NCBI GenBank assembly: GCA_038228695.1
Contig: JBBRPA010000006.1
Span: 1-64,000 of the forward strand
Length of the DNA: 64,000 nucleotides
Direction: 5' to 3'
Origin: DASVRZ01 sp038228695
GTDB taxonomy: Bacteria > Verrucomicrobiota > Verrucomicrobiia > Chthoniobacterales > DASVRZ01
The notes beneath the pieces were generated by a model, which saw only the letters and a program-made list of their open reading frames with translations, was not told where the DNA came from and made no database searches. Shown piece after piece: positions 43,372-51,901 of the stretch (position 1 is its first letter; the number at the start of each line of letters is the position of its first letter). The position numbers were made by a program, and so were the translations under genes.

Positions 43372-44357
43372 AGGTCGGTGAGTTGCTGGAGATAGTTGTT
43401 CTTCGTTTCGGAAGACAGGTCGGCCACGGCGAAACCGTTTTTTGCAAGTTGGATGAGTTCCGCCCGGCTGAGGCCTGTGTCCATGGCGAGGGCGGCGTAT
43501 TCTTCATTGAGTGAATTGCCAAAAAGCATCGGATCGTCGGTGCTGATCGTGCAGGGGATACCGGCGTCGATGAATTGCCGGATGGGATGTTCGCGCATTG
43601 AGGGCACAGCCTGCAACTTCACGTTGCTGATTGGGGTGAGATCGAGTGTCACACCGTGTTCGCGCAGCAAATCCATCGTCGCCGGATCGTGCGCGGCAGA
43701 CAGCCCGTGTTGCACGCGGCGAACCCCGAGATCGAGCACTGCCTTTCTCACATCGTGCGCCGGGGAAAACTCACCGGCGTGTGCTTTGGTAATTTTGCCA
43801 TTCGCGCGGGCCCGGGCCCAGAGATCGACGGACCACGGCTGAAAGTCTGGATTCTCGAAACCATGCAAATCCAATCCGGCGATTTCGTCCCAAGTGATCG
43901 CTTGCTCAACAACGGGTGCGAACGGTTCGACGTAGTGGTCGCGAAACATCCCGAGAAAGAGGCGCAGCTCCAGCTCTGGCGGACGCGCCGCGTGAATCGC
44001 CCGCGCAATTTCGCGGAAAGGTGCGGTGCTACGTTCGACCGTGCCGAGGTGGAAGCTGCACTCGAGATACTTGCAGTTTTGCGCAACGACATTTTGGAAA
44101 ATCGTTCGGCAACTTTCGTAATAGGTCTCGGGCGAGACATACCAGCGGAAGAAAACATTATCGAAGAGATCCTGAAATTCTCCGAAGCCATCGAAACGAT
44201 AATCGTCGCTCCAATAAGGAGGCGTCACGGCGAAGCGCACCGGGTCGATTTTTTGCGCCAACTCGATCGGCAGCGATCCCTCGATGTGAATGTGGGTCTC
44301 GGTTTTTGGCAGCGACTGGATGAAGTCGCGTAAGTCGGAATCAGGTTGGTAGGCCAT
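43353..44357 (-). CDS. Adenosine deaminase-like protein
   Basis: 334 residues; deaminates adenosine or adenine. Metal and substrate motifs: 'KTETHIHIEGSLP' (two His), 'KAHAGEFSP' (catalytic His and Glu), 'VQHGLSA' (His) and 'CTISTDDPMLFGNSL' (Asp pair). These match the ADA/adenine deaminase family. First gene of a three-gene minus-strand purine-salvage operon with the nucleosidase and permease. Exact substrate, adenosine versus adenine, is not decided by sequence. Confidence 0.9.
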   Translation of the reverse strand: MAYQPDSDLRDFIQSLPKTETHIHIEGSLPIELAQKIDPVRFAVTPPYWSDDYRFDGFGEFQDLFDNVFFRWYVSPETYYESCRTIFQNVVAQNCKYLECSFHLGTVERSTAPFREIARAIHAARPPELELRLFLGMFRDHYVEPFAPVVEQAITWDEIAGLDLHGFENPDFQPWSVDLWARARANGKITKAHAGEFSPAHDVRKAVLDLGVRRVQHGLSAAHDPATMDLLREHGVTLDLTPISNVKLQAVPSMREHPIRQFIDAGIPCTISTDDPMLFGNSLNEEYAALAMDTGLSRAELIQLAKNGFAVADLSSETKNNYLQQLTDLCPSKT

Positions 44358-44674
44358 AAGAAAAACGCAGAAGCAAACTGGCGTCTGATCATCAAATCAA
44401 AGACCGATTGTGAAGATGAACAAGAGCAAAGTGCCGGCTGGGTGGGAAATGGATGTCTGTGGGCAAATTGTTCGGCATGGGCGTCGTCTTCAATCACAAC
44501 AAGTTTTCGTGCATTCGATTTGCGCCTAGCTCGGTCGGGCGGAGAAATTCCACAAAGGCTTGCTTGCGTAGTAAGTTAAAACTAACCATTGGCAGTGTCA
44601 CCACTCTAAAAATATTTTATCTTCCCTTGCCAAGGTTTTGCAGGTAGAACGCTGAAATATCTACAAAATCTGCC
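44358..44674. other. 317-bp divergent intergenic region
   Basis: Separates the purine operon (minus) from the membrane-protein cluster (plus). It is AT-richer near 44600-44640 (AAAATATTTTATC), as expected for promoters, but I could not fix a -35/-10 pair, a riboswitch or a gene. A purine riboswitch was looked for by eye and not seen. Confidence 0.4.
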
Positions 44675-44962
44675 ATGAAAATACTACGACACCTTGCTCT
44701 TATGGTTACGCTCTCCGTCACCGCTCTAGCTAATCCAAATATTGCCTTCGAACCCACCGACACTATCGCAAGCGTACTCAAGCGGCAGATCGGCGAGCGC
44801 GTCGAACTCCGCCTTAAGTCTGGCGAAAAACTGGACGGCAAGGTAACCGCTGTCGGAGAAAAGGCCGCTCAAATTTCCGCGCTGACCGGGCAGGAATTCT
44901 TCGATGCCGTGGTCGTGCTTGATGACATCAGCGCAGTAGTCATCCGCAGGGGTGAAAAATAA
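44675..44962 (+). CDS. Small exported protein with Sm/SH3-like barrel
   Basis: 95 residues: a signal peptide ('HLALMVTLSVTALA') and a compact beta barrel with 'QIGERVELRLKSGEKLDGKVTAVGEKAAQISALTG', a pattern resembling an LSm/SH3-like fold (compare Hfq's 'LKSG..L.G.V'). Function is unknown. First gene of a compact run; the next start (GTG at 44952) lies inside its last four codons, so translation is coupled. Confidence 0.7.
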   Translation: MKILRHLALMVTLSVTALANPNIAFEPTDTIASVLKRQIGERVELRLKSGEKLDGKVTAVGEKAAQISALTGQEFFDAVVVLDDISAVVIRRGEK

Positions 44963-46085
44963 GGATCGTTCACGGCGAAGGTCCGTCTTCGTCACGGTCC
45001 TTGCGTGGGTGATCATCGTCACCAGCGCGGTCCTGATCCCGGTGAGTTTCATCTCACTGTTGATGATCCTGGCCAGAAGCTACGGCACCGCATCGACGAC
45101 GCTAGCGGGATTTTTTGGCATTATCGTCGCACCGCCCCTGACTTTCCTAGCGGGCATCGGTTTCTTGCGACGCTGGCGCTGGTCTTGGCTTTACGTGGTA
45201 GCGCTGCTTTTATGCATCATGGCTTTCAATGCATGGGGCCTCCTGTTCGCTCCTCCCGAAACGACGACGACCACTTCTGCCAGCGGAGTCAAAACGACCA
45301 TGTTGACAAATTTCGGATCCGACCCTCACCACCTGCCTATCCTAGCTATTTGTTCGGTGCTGCTGGCTGCAACCTTCTCCCGCTCCGTTCGCTCCGAATT
45401 TTGGTATCCAGCAAAGCCCACCACCCTCCCAAATTATCCTACAACCGTAGGCACTTCCCCCGCAGTTTTCCCGCCCATTATTACACCTGAACTCCCGGCT
45501 CACGCGACGCGCGGCTGGAGAGTCGGACATCGAGGCCGCGACTGCATGTATTATGAGGAAAAAATCCAAGGAAACTGGGAGCGCCTTGAGATCGACGGCG
45601 AGATGCTCACAGGCCGCGCTCATCATGTAATCTACTTCGCTTCACCCGAGCGATGGCAGACTTATCCGGAATGGGCGCGCCATCGCCGCGAGGAAATCAT
45701 TTGCCGCATCAAGGCCGACTGCAACCCGCCCGACTACGAATACCAGGAAGATAGCAGGCAAGCGGCTCCAGCACAGGTAGGCAATGTCCCCATCCAAACC
45801 GCGCACGCCCCAGCGGCTCTGCCGACCAAATCTCTACGAGGTCTCTTCATCGTCATTACTCTCTTGCTGATTCTTACGGGCTGGATGGGCTGGCTGGTTA
45901 AAACGGGTCTGGAAACCGGCGTCACCAAACTGCCGATGAAGCGCGCCTCCCTGCAGCGTCCCACCAACCGCGCAGAGGAACCGGCAATGTTTTTTGTTAG
46001 CATCGGGATTTACTCCGTGATAGGCCTTGGCAGCCTCGGTCTCGCCGTCTGGGTTCTTCGGGAAACCTTTCGCCCCGCTCGATAG
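44952..46085 (+). CDS. Membrane protein of unknown function
   Basis: 377 residues starting at GTG, overlapping the previous gene by 11 bp. Four N-terminal helices ('VTVLAWVIIVTSAVLIPVSF', 'TLAGFFGIIVAPPLTFLAG', 'WSWLYVVALLLCIMAFNAWGL', 'LPILAICSVLLAATF') precede a ~140-residue soluble region with a WGR-like stretch ('HRGRDCMYYEEKIQGNWERLEIDGE', here split around 'DCMYY') and two C-terminal helices. Homologues were not recognised. It is 2 bp from the next gene. Confidence 0.65.
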   Translation: MKNKDRSRRRSVFVTVLAWVIIVTSAVLIPVSFISLLMILARSYGTASTTLAGFFGIIVAPPLTFLAGIGFLRRWRWSWLYVVALLLCIMAFNAWGLLFAPPETTTTTSASGVKTTMLTNFGSDPHHLPILAICSVLLAATFSRSVRSEFWYPAKPTTLPNYPTTVGTSPAVFPPIITPELPAHATRGWRVGHRGRDCMYYEEKIQGNWERLEIDGEMLTGRAHHVIYFASPERWQTYPEWARHRREEIICRIKADCNPPDYEYQEDSRQAAPAQVGNVPIQTAHAPAALPTKSLRGLFIVITLLLILTGWMGWLVKTGLETGVTKLPMKRASLQRPTNRAEEPAMFFVSIGIYSVIGLGSLGLAVWVLRETFRPAR

Positions 46086-46087
46086 GA

Positions 46088-46423
46088 ATGTCGCGTGTGC
46101 CGCAAGCTCAAATTCTCGACGACGGAATCAGCTCCATGAAAGTGCCGCAAATTACCATGGCCATCGCCTCGATGATCTTCACCCTTGGGTCCATGGCCAC
46201 GATGTGGGTTTTTAGCGCGGCGTCCCTCGCTAACAATACCAGCGCAGAGGCGCTCCGGCAGGTCAAGACTTTGGCGTTAATCTTCTCCCTCCTCTCCGTC
46301 TCCGGCATCGCGCTCGGCATCTGGCTACTCTGTCGGCGTCGCCCGGGTTGGGCGTCCGTGGTTGCCGTGTTTCCATCGTTGGTGATGGGCGGATTGCTGG
46401 TCTATTTCCTCCTACGCCCATGA
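46088..46423 (+). CDS. Small membrane protein of unknown function
   Basis: 111 residues with three hydrophobic helices ('ITMAIASMIFTLGSMATMWVF', 'TLALIFSLLSVSGIALGIWLL', 'SVVAVFPSLVMGGLLVYFLL'). Start at 46088 is 2 bp past the upstream stop; an in-frame ATG at 46136 is an alternative. The stop overlaps the next start by ATGA. No recognised family. Confidence 0.6.
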   Translation: MSRVPQAQILDDGISSMKVPQITMAIASMIFTLGSMATMWVFSAASLANNTSAEALRQVKTLALIFSLLSVSGIALGIWLLCRRRPGWASVVAVFPSLVMGGLLVYFLLRP

Positions 46424-47712
46424 GCGCTCTTCTTGCCCAATTCTCTTCCGTTCTTCAGGCAAACAACGGCCTCATCGTTGCCCTCGCATTGAGCGCGGGA
46501 GGTTTGTTCGTTCTAACACTGCTCGGCCTCATCCTGCGCGCCGCCGGTGCTTCTCTGCGTCCAATCGTTTTCATCGCGAGCTTGTTCGTGCCTATCGCGC
46601 TGGTCTTTCTCGTCGGCCAGCTCGTTCTCGCTCGTGCGCCATCGACTACCGTCGTCACCCCAGCTGCGCTGGCGATTGAAAACGGGCAATTCAAAGACCG
46701 GGCCACCCTCTTCGGCGCTGACCTACCGGCGACATTCATCCGCGATGCAAAAAGCGGCCTGCCCGGCATCCTCGACGAAGCCGAAATCGCCGAGGCGGGA
46801 GTAACCTTGACCGGGGAAACCGTGCTCATTGCCCAGTTTTCCAGTGCAGAGGAGGCCAGTCGTGCGGCCGCTTCCTATCATCGCGGATTCCAACTGCACG
46901 ATACCAGCGGCGACGAGACCAATGGATGGCGGGCCACGCGAGGGTTGCAGGGAGACTATATCGAAATGCTGCTGAGTGGTCGGAATTTATTTGTCTGGAG
47001 CGGACTTACCCGAGAAGCCGCCGCGACCCGTCGGGCGGCTAGTCATCTTGAAGCGCTTCTCCCGACGCTCCCATTGGCCACCGCCACCGCAGCGCTTTTT
47101 CCCGCCTTGCAACCGCTGAGCGAATTCTTCCAACCGCTCTCTCGAAAAATCTTTGGACTGTTACTCCTCGTCGCAATCTATATTGGCTGGTTCTTCCGAG
47201 GGGCTTCGTGGGTCAGTGGCGTGCCACCAGTCGCCGGCACCCCTCCGGCTAGCTCCGACGAACTGCGGTCACGGCTGATGGCCATCAACGACCTCACTGT
47301 TCCATTCGTTATTATCGTGGGAGAGAGGCCTGAGAAACTGCACGCCGACTGGCGCTATGCGGATGCCACGTGGCTGGACCACGCCCGTGCGCACGGTCTG
47401 AAGCGCAGTTTCCGCATCCGGCTGACTCTCGATGAGGCCAGTCACACCGTCCGCGCCACCGATTATGTCGCCAGCTTCGACTGGTCGGCAGGCGGCGACG
47501 GCGCGAATATCGCGTGGAAGGCTGCCAGCGGCATCATTTTCTTCCAGAAGGAACAAAAGCGGGTTTTCGGGCTTCAAATTGACAATCAGGGATGCTTCAA
47601 GCCTGAGTTGTCCTATGCCTACCGGTTCGATTTGCAGGAGATGAAAGCGCCCCTCATGGCTGTTATCACTCATGCAGGATGGACATGGCGCCCCACCTTA
47701 TGGCACACTTAG
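46420..47712 (+). CDS. Large membrane protein of unknown function
   Basis: 430 residues. Two N-terminal helices ('LIVALALSAGGLFVLTLLGLIL', 'IVFIASLFVPIALVFLVGQLVL'), an extracytoplasmic-type domain with 'EEASRAAASYHRGFQLHDTSGD' and 'LQGDYIEMLLSGRNLFVWSG', then a third helix ('IFGLLLLVAIYIGWFF') and a C-terminal soluble domain of ~165 residues. I do not recognise the family. ATG at 46420 overlaps the previous stop; the frame open further upstream is inside the preceding gene. Confidence 0.65.
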   Translation: MSALLAQFSSVLQANNGLIVALALSAGGLFVLTLLGLILRAAGASLRPIVFIASLFVPIALVFLVGQLVLARAPSTTVVTPAALAIENGQFKDRATLFGADLPATFIRDAKSGLPGILDEAEIAEAGVTLTGETVLIAQFSSAEEASRAAASYHRGFQLHDTSGDETNGWRATRGLQGDYIEMLLSGRNLFVWSGLTREAAATRRAASHLEALLPTLPLATATAALFPALQPLSEFFQPLSRKIFGLLLLVAIYIGWFFRGASWVSGVPPVAGTPPASSDELRSRLMAINDLTVPFVIIVGERPEKLHADWRYADATWLDHARAHGLKRSFRIRLTLDEASHTVRATDYVASFDWSAGGDGANIAWKAASGIIFFQKEQKRVFGLQIDNQGCFKPELSYAYRFDLQEMKAPLMAVITHAGWTWRPTLWHT

Positions 47713-47942
47713 AGCTTCTGGCAGAAGCGATTCAAGAGGCCAGCGGAGTGCAGAGGACGCCGCTTACGGGGGGGTGAGTGTGGCAAAAGTCGCAAAAAGG
47801 TCGGGAGTGACTTAATGCGATGTAAAAACTTTAAACCGTGAGAGCTGGAAAATTGGAAGAGGAGAGTTAGTTGAATTCTAACTTTAGAGGGGACTAGGTT
47901 TTTTTGGCTGGTCTTCGAGCCTTGTAGGGTTAGGAATAAATT

Positions 47943-48983
47943 ATGACGCATTACCACTCCTTTCGCCGCTGGTCGCTGGCATTACTATTTGCTGCTTTCT
48001 GCCTTCCTCGTATCGCTGCTGCAGAAGACACCGTCGCAACTTCCGTGCAACTCGATCCTCCTGTGAAGTCGGAGGTCAGCGGCAAATTCCTCGGTGATGG
48101 CAAGCCCGCCGCGGTCAAGTATATCCTCGTTGAGGAACGCGAAGAGTTTAGTGATAAGCCGGCCATCAGGTTGATTTTTTCTGAGAAAAATCCTGCGACA
48201 GTCAAAAAGCCCTCTACCGAAGCCGTCTTCGGAAAACTAGGATCCAGTCTCATTCTGAGCGTCTTTTACGATGGTGACATTTTTGGTTGTGAAGTCGCCC
48301 ACAGCGCTCACAGCAAATCGGGATTCTCTGAACTTGGGCAGATCAAGATGCTCGATTTTAAAATGGAAGGTGGAAATATTTCCGGGCATGTAAGCACTGG
48401 TGGAACGCTCGATGCCTTTGGACAGAAATGGGAAGTTGATCTGACTTTTGCTGCGCCACTGCCGGAGAAAATGCGGGCAGCAAAGCTCCTAACTCCCAAG
48501 ACCGCCACCCAGCAATCGGCAAGTGCGCCAAGCGAGAAAGCTGACGAACCAGCTGAGGCAGTTATTCCCAGTCCAACCATCTCCGCCCGGAGCCTTCCTC
48601 TTCCGAAAGATGCTAGCAACTTGCAGTACAAGACTGTGGTGCAGCAGATCCAACTCACCAGTGGACAGCCAGTCGCGGCGGTGACGAGTGAGCTATCGGC
48701 CTCGCTCAAAGGGCAAGGCTGGAAAGAGACCCCCGGCAGTTTGCAGGGGCCGAGAAATGCCATCCTCAAACGGGAACAGGGCACGGCGAAACTAACGATT
48801 ATGATTCAACCAGCGTCAGGTGGCAGCACAGTTAAAATTTTTACCGAAGGTCTTGATTGGGACGATATAGAAACGACGCATTCAACTCCTGCTAACAACG
48901 CTGCAGATCCAGTTAACGACGCCCAGAAGGAAGCACAGGATGCGATCAAAGATGCCCTCAAGGGCTTGCCGACAGGTTTTTGA
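47943..48983 (+). CDS. Exported protein of unknown function
   Basis: 346 residues with a signal peptide ('WSLALLFAAFCLPRIAAA'). The first ~150 mature residues form a beta-rich domain ('VKYILVEEREEFSDKPAIRLIF', 'LDFKMEGGNISGHVSTGG'); after a Pro/Ala-rich linker a second alpha/beta domain follows ('VAAVTSELSASLKGQGWKE', 'LKREQGTAKLTIMIQPASGG') that resembles other 'lipid/protein-binding' exported domains but not a named family. The last ~35 residues are helical and acidic. It is separated from the membrane cluster by 230 bp that contain an inverted repeat AGTTAG/CTAACT (47865-47883) and an AT-rich promoter-like tract, so it may have its own promoter. Confidence 0.65.
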   Translation: MTHYHSFRRWSLALLFAAFCLPRIAAAEDTVATSVQLDPPVKSEVSGKFLGDGKPAAVKYILVEEREEFSDKPAIRLIFSEKNPATVKKPSTEAVFGKLGSSLILSVFYDGDIFGCEVAHSAHSKSGFSELGQIKMLDFKMEGGNISGHVSTGGTLDAFGQKWEVDLTFAAPLPEKMRAAKLLTPKTATQQSASAPSEKADEPAEAVIPSPTISARSLPLPKDASNLQYKTVVQQIQLTSGQPVAAVTSELSASLKGQGWKETPGSLQGPRNAILKREQGTAKLTIMIQPASGGSTVKIFTEGLDWDDIETTHSTPANNAADPVNDAQKEAQDAIKDALKGLPTGF

Positions 48984-49061
48984 AGTGGTCAAAGTCTAGA
49001 AGAACGCCGGGTAATTTCAGCGCGAAAAAAACCAGCGGGGTCCTGCCACCTTTCGACTCTG

Positions 49062-49934
49062 TCACTGCACTTGTTTGCGATTGCTGAACCAGAGGCCGAT
49101 CGCGAAGATGATGAGGAGCAGGGTGCCTAGCGCGGCGCCGAAGGGTGGGTTGTTTGCGCCAGAGAATTGTTTGTAGATGACGTCGCCGATCATTTGCTGG
49201 CTGCCGCCGCCCATCAGTCCACTGATCGCAAACATGCCGAGCGACGGGATGAAAACGAGCATAATGCCAGCGACGATGCCCGGTTTGGTAAGTGGAATGA
49301 TAATGTTAGAAAAGGCGCGAACCGGGCCGGCTCCGAGGTCGTAAGCGGCTTCGACAAGGGCGTTGTCGAGTTTTTCCGCACTGCCGTAGATGGGCAGGAT
49401 CATGAAAGGAAGATAGTTATAAACGAGGCCGAGCACGACTGCGCCCGGCGTGTAGAGCATGTGGAGTGGTTGGGATGTGATGTTTGCCCATAAAAGAAAG
49501 CCGTTGAGCAATCCATCCTGCGCAAGGATTGAGATCCAAGCGTAGGTGCGAATGAGGAAACTCGTCCAGAAGGGGACCATCACGAGCATCATGAGGATGT
49601 TCCTCATTTTTTCAGTGGAACGGCCAATGAAGTAACCTACCGGATAGCCAACCAGCAGGCAGATGACCGTGGTGATGGTGGCGAAATAGACCGAGCGCCC
49701 GACAATCTCCGGATAGGGTGACTTGATGGCGCGCAGATAGTTTTCGGTATTGGAATGATAGACGATCCGGCCGAGCCCGTCGCGGTCGCAGAAGCTGGCC
49801 ACGACGAGCAGGGCGGTTGGGATCACGACAAAAATCAGCAGCCAGAAAAAGAGCGGCGACAGGATGGACCAAGCGGCAAGCTGCGGGCGCGGCTTGAGCA
49901 CGTTGTCGTCGCTCTTGATGGCTGTGAGGTCCAT
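49062..49934 (-). CDS. potB: Spermidine/putrescine ABC transporter permease
   Basis: 290 residues with six helices and the inner-membrane permease EAA loop 'EAAYDLGAGPVRAFSNIIIPLTKPGI'. The order, size and neighbours match PotB: 'LLVASFCDRDGLGRI', 'VCLLVGYPVGYFIGRS', 'PFWTSFLIRTYAWISIL'. It forms the membrane channel with the potC product. It follows potD by 4 bp. The cluster order is potC-potD-potB, and no potA ATPase is present. Confidence 0.88.
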   Translation of the reverse strand: MDLTAIKSDDNVLKPRPQLAAWSILSPLFFWLLIFVVIPTALLVVASFCDRDGLGRIVYHSNTENYLRAIKSPYPEIVGRSVYFATITTVICLLVGYPVGYFIGRSTEKMRNILMMLVMVPFWTSFLIRTYAWISILAQDGLLNGFLLWANITSQPLHMLYTPGAVVLGLVYNYLPFMILPIYGSAEKLDNALVEAAYDLGAGPVRAFSNIIIPLTKPGIVAGIMLVFIPSLGMFAISGLMGGGSQQMIGDVIYKQFSGANNPPFGAALGTLLLIIFAIGLWFSNRKQVQ

Positions 49935-49938
49935 CGAA

Positions 49939-50976
49939 TTATTCGGCGCGAAGGTCGGTAATGAGTGCGTCGATGTCGGAAGCTTTCTTGCCGACGTCCT
50001 TGAAGAGAATCATCTTCTGGGCCTGCTGGTCGGGCGGGAAGCTAGCGGTGTTAGCCAGCGCTTCATCTCCTAACAATTTACGCGCTTCAAGGTTCGGATT
50101 GGTGTAGGGGAAGTCGGCCGAAATGAGCGCACTGATTTCCGGTTGGAGAATGAAGTTGATGAATTTTTCCGCATTGGCTTTGTTAGGAGCTTTTTTCGGA
50201 ATGCAAAGGTTGTCCACGAACTGGTGGGAATCACCGGTGGGAATGACCCACTTGAATTTCTTGTTCTCGCGCTGGAGAAGAGCTCCCTCGCCGCTCCAAA
50301 CAACGCCTAGGTCGGTGTCCCCATTCAACATGGCAGTCTTCGGACTATCGCTGTCATAGACTTTAACCAAGGGCAGCCAGTCTTTGAGGACGCCCCGGGC
50401 TTTTGCAAGATTTTCATCGGTGATGTCGTTGCAGTTGATGTTGAGAGTGGAGAGTGCAGCGGTGACGAGTTCCCGGGCGTCGTCCAACACCACGATGCGT
50501 TTTTTGAATTTCGGTTGGAAGACGTCGCTGAAGCTCTTGATGTCGTCTTTGACCTTGTCCGTATTTACAATGATGCCGACCGAGCCAACCATCCAAGGCA
50601 CGCTATATTTGTTGGCTGGGTCGAACGGGAGCCCAAGATATTTGGGGCCGATATTTTTCAGGTTGGGAATGGCAGAACTGTCGAGGGTGGCGAGCAGGTC
50701 GGCCTTGATCAGCGCCTCAACGGTGTATTCGCTCGGTTGGATCAGATCGTAGGATCCGCCCCCACTTAGTTTGGAGAGCATCTCCTCGTTCGAGGCGTAA
50801 TTCTCGACCGAGACCTTGATGCCCGTGGTTTCCTGAAATTTCTCAACGACCGACTGGGGGATGTATTCCGACCAGCAGAAGATGTTAAGTTTTTCAGCGG
50901 CCTGGCTTGACGCGCAGGCGAGGAGGCCCACCGAGACGGTGAGCAGGGTTTTGATGAACGAACGGTTTATTTTCAT
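49939..50976 (-). CDS. potD: Spermidine/putrescine-binding protein
   Basis: 345 residues. The signal peptide ('FIKTLLTVSVGLLACASSQA') may be a lipoprotein type ('LLAC'). Mature start 'EKLNIFCWSEYIPQSVVEKF' is the PotD/PotF consensus, with 'SVENYASNEEMLSKLSGGGSYDLIQPSEY', 'VPWMVGSVGIIVNTDK' and 'DTDLGVVWSGEG' as ligand-pocket elements. It delivers polyamines to PotBC. Located between potC and potB on the same strand with 14- and 4-bp gaps. Confidence 0.92.
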   Translation of the reverse strand: MKINRSFIKTLLTVSVGLLACASSQAAEKLNIFCWSEYIPQSVVEKFQETTGIKVSVENYASNEEMLSKLSGGGSYDLIQPSEYTVEALIKADLLATLDSSAIPNLKNIGPKYLGLPFDPANKYSVPWMVGSVGIIVNTDKVKDDIKSFSDVFQPKFKKRIVVLDDARELVTAALSTLNINCNDITDENLAKARGVLKDWLPLVKVYDSDSPKTAMLNGDTDLGVVWSGEGALLQRENKKFKWVIPTGDSHQFVDNLCIPKKAPNKANAEKFINFILQPEISALISADFPYTNPNLEARKLLGDEALANTASFPPDQQAQKMILFKDVGKKASDIDALITDLRAE

Positions 50977-50990
50977 GGTTGTTTTGTTGT

Positions 50991-51836
50991 TTACTGCGGT
51001 TGTTTGCTTCCTTGTCTCCGAAGAATCTCAGAAGTAAAAACGAGAACGGCGGTGGCACCGATAAAGAGTGCGCTGAGGGCATTGAGTTGCGGATCGAGCC
51101 CGCGTTTGACCATGCCGTAAACCTTGATCGGCAGGGTCGCCGCATCCGCCGAATAGGTTAGGACAGTGACCAGATATTCATCCATCGAGAGCGTGAAGGA
51201 CATCAGCGCTCCAGAAATAATCGCCGGCATGAGGTAGGGCACGATGACCAGCCAGAAGGCACCGGCAGGCTTCGCCCCAAGGTCCAGCGCAGCTTCCTCC
51301 AGCGCAGGATCGAGACTGTCGAGCCGGGCCTGCACCGCGATGAGCACGAAAGGAAAACAAAAGGTGGTGTGCGCGATGATCACCGACCAGTAGCCGAGCG
51401 GAAAATGGAGCGAGACGAAGAGCAGTCGCAAACTTGCCCCCATCAGCACCTCAGGGATGACCATCGGAATGAAAATGAGCAGACCCAGCAGGCGGGGAGC
51501 CGGAAAACGGTAGCGGTAGAGCAACCAAGCTCCCACCGTCCCCAGCACCGTCGCAAGGAGGGTCACAACCACGGCGATGATCAGGCTATTTTTGAAAGCA
51601 CTGAGCAGCACGTCGTTTTGAAAAAGGGCGCGATACCAATCGAGAGTGAATCCTTTCCAGCGAATGTTTAGTTTGCTGTCGTTAAACGAATAGATCGTCA
51701 GCAGCAAAATCGGGACGTAGAGGAACGCGAAAACCAGAACGGACCACGAGCCAAAAAGCCACCGGACAACTTCCGGCCCGGCTGGAAGCCGCGAAATTCC
51801 CTTTTCTTTCCCCACGTTGATTGTCGAGGCGGACAA
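50991..51836 (-). CDS. potC: Spermidine/putrescine ABC transporter permease
   Basis: 281 residues with six helices and the EAA loop 'EEAALDLGAKPAGAFWLVIVPYLMPAI'. 'LYVPILLLTIYSFNDSKLN' and 'WYRALFQNDVLLSAFKNSLIIA' are PotC/PotI-type. First gene of the transporter group. The region upstream to fkp (65 bp) has no ATPase gene, so the energising PotA is elsewhere or shared. Confidence 0.9.
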   Translation of the reverse strand: MSASTINVGKEKGISRLPAGPEVVRWLFGSWSVLVFAFLYVPILLLTIYSFNDSKLNIRWKGFTLDWYRALFQNDVLLSAFKNSLIIAVVVTLLATVLGTVGAWLLYRYRFPAPRLLGLLIFIPMVIPEVLMGASLRLLFVSLHFPLGYWSVIIAHTTFCFPFVLIAVQARLDSLDPALEEAALDLGAKPAGAFWLVIVPYLMPAIISGALMSFTLSMDEYLVTVLTYSADAATLPIKVYGMVKRGLDPQLNALSALFIGATAVLVFTSEILRRQGSKQPQ

Positions 51837-51901
51837 ACTAGCGAAACTATCGCCCCTTTTTCATCGGGAAGTCAACGGAAAGCTCTCGCCGATTGCGTGG
51901 G

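Noticed and set aside
43372..44674. Purine riboswitch near the purine-salvage operon
   Set aside because: No three-way-junction pattern could be recognised in the upstream region by eye.
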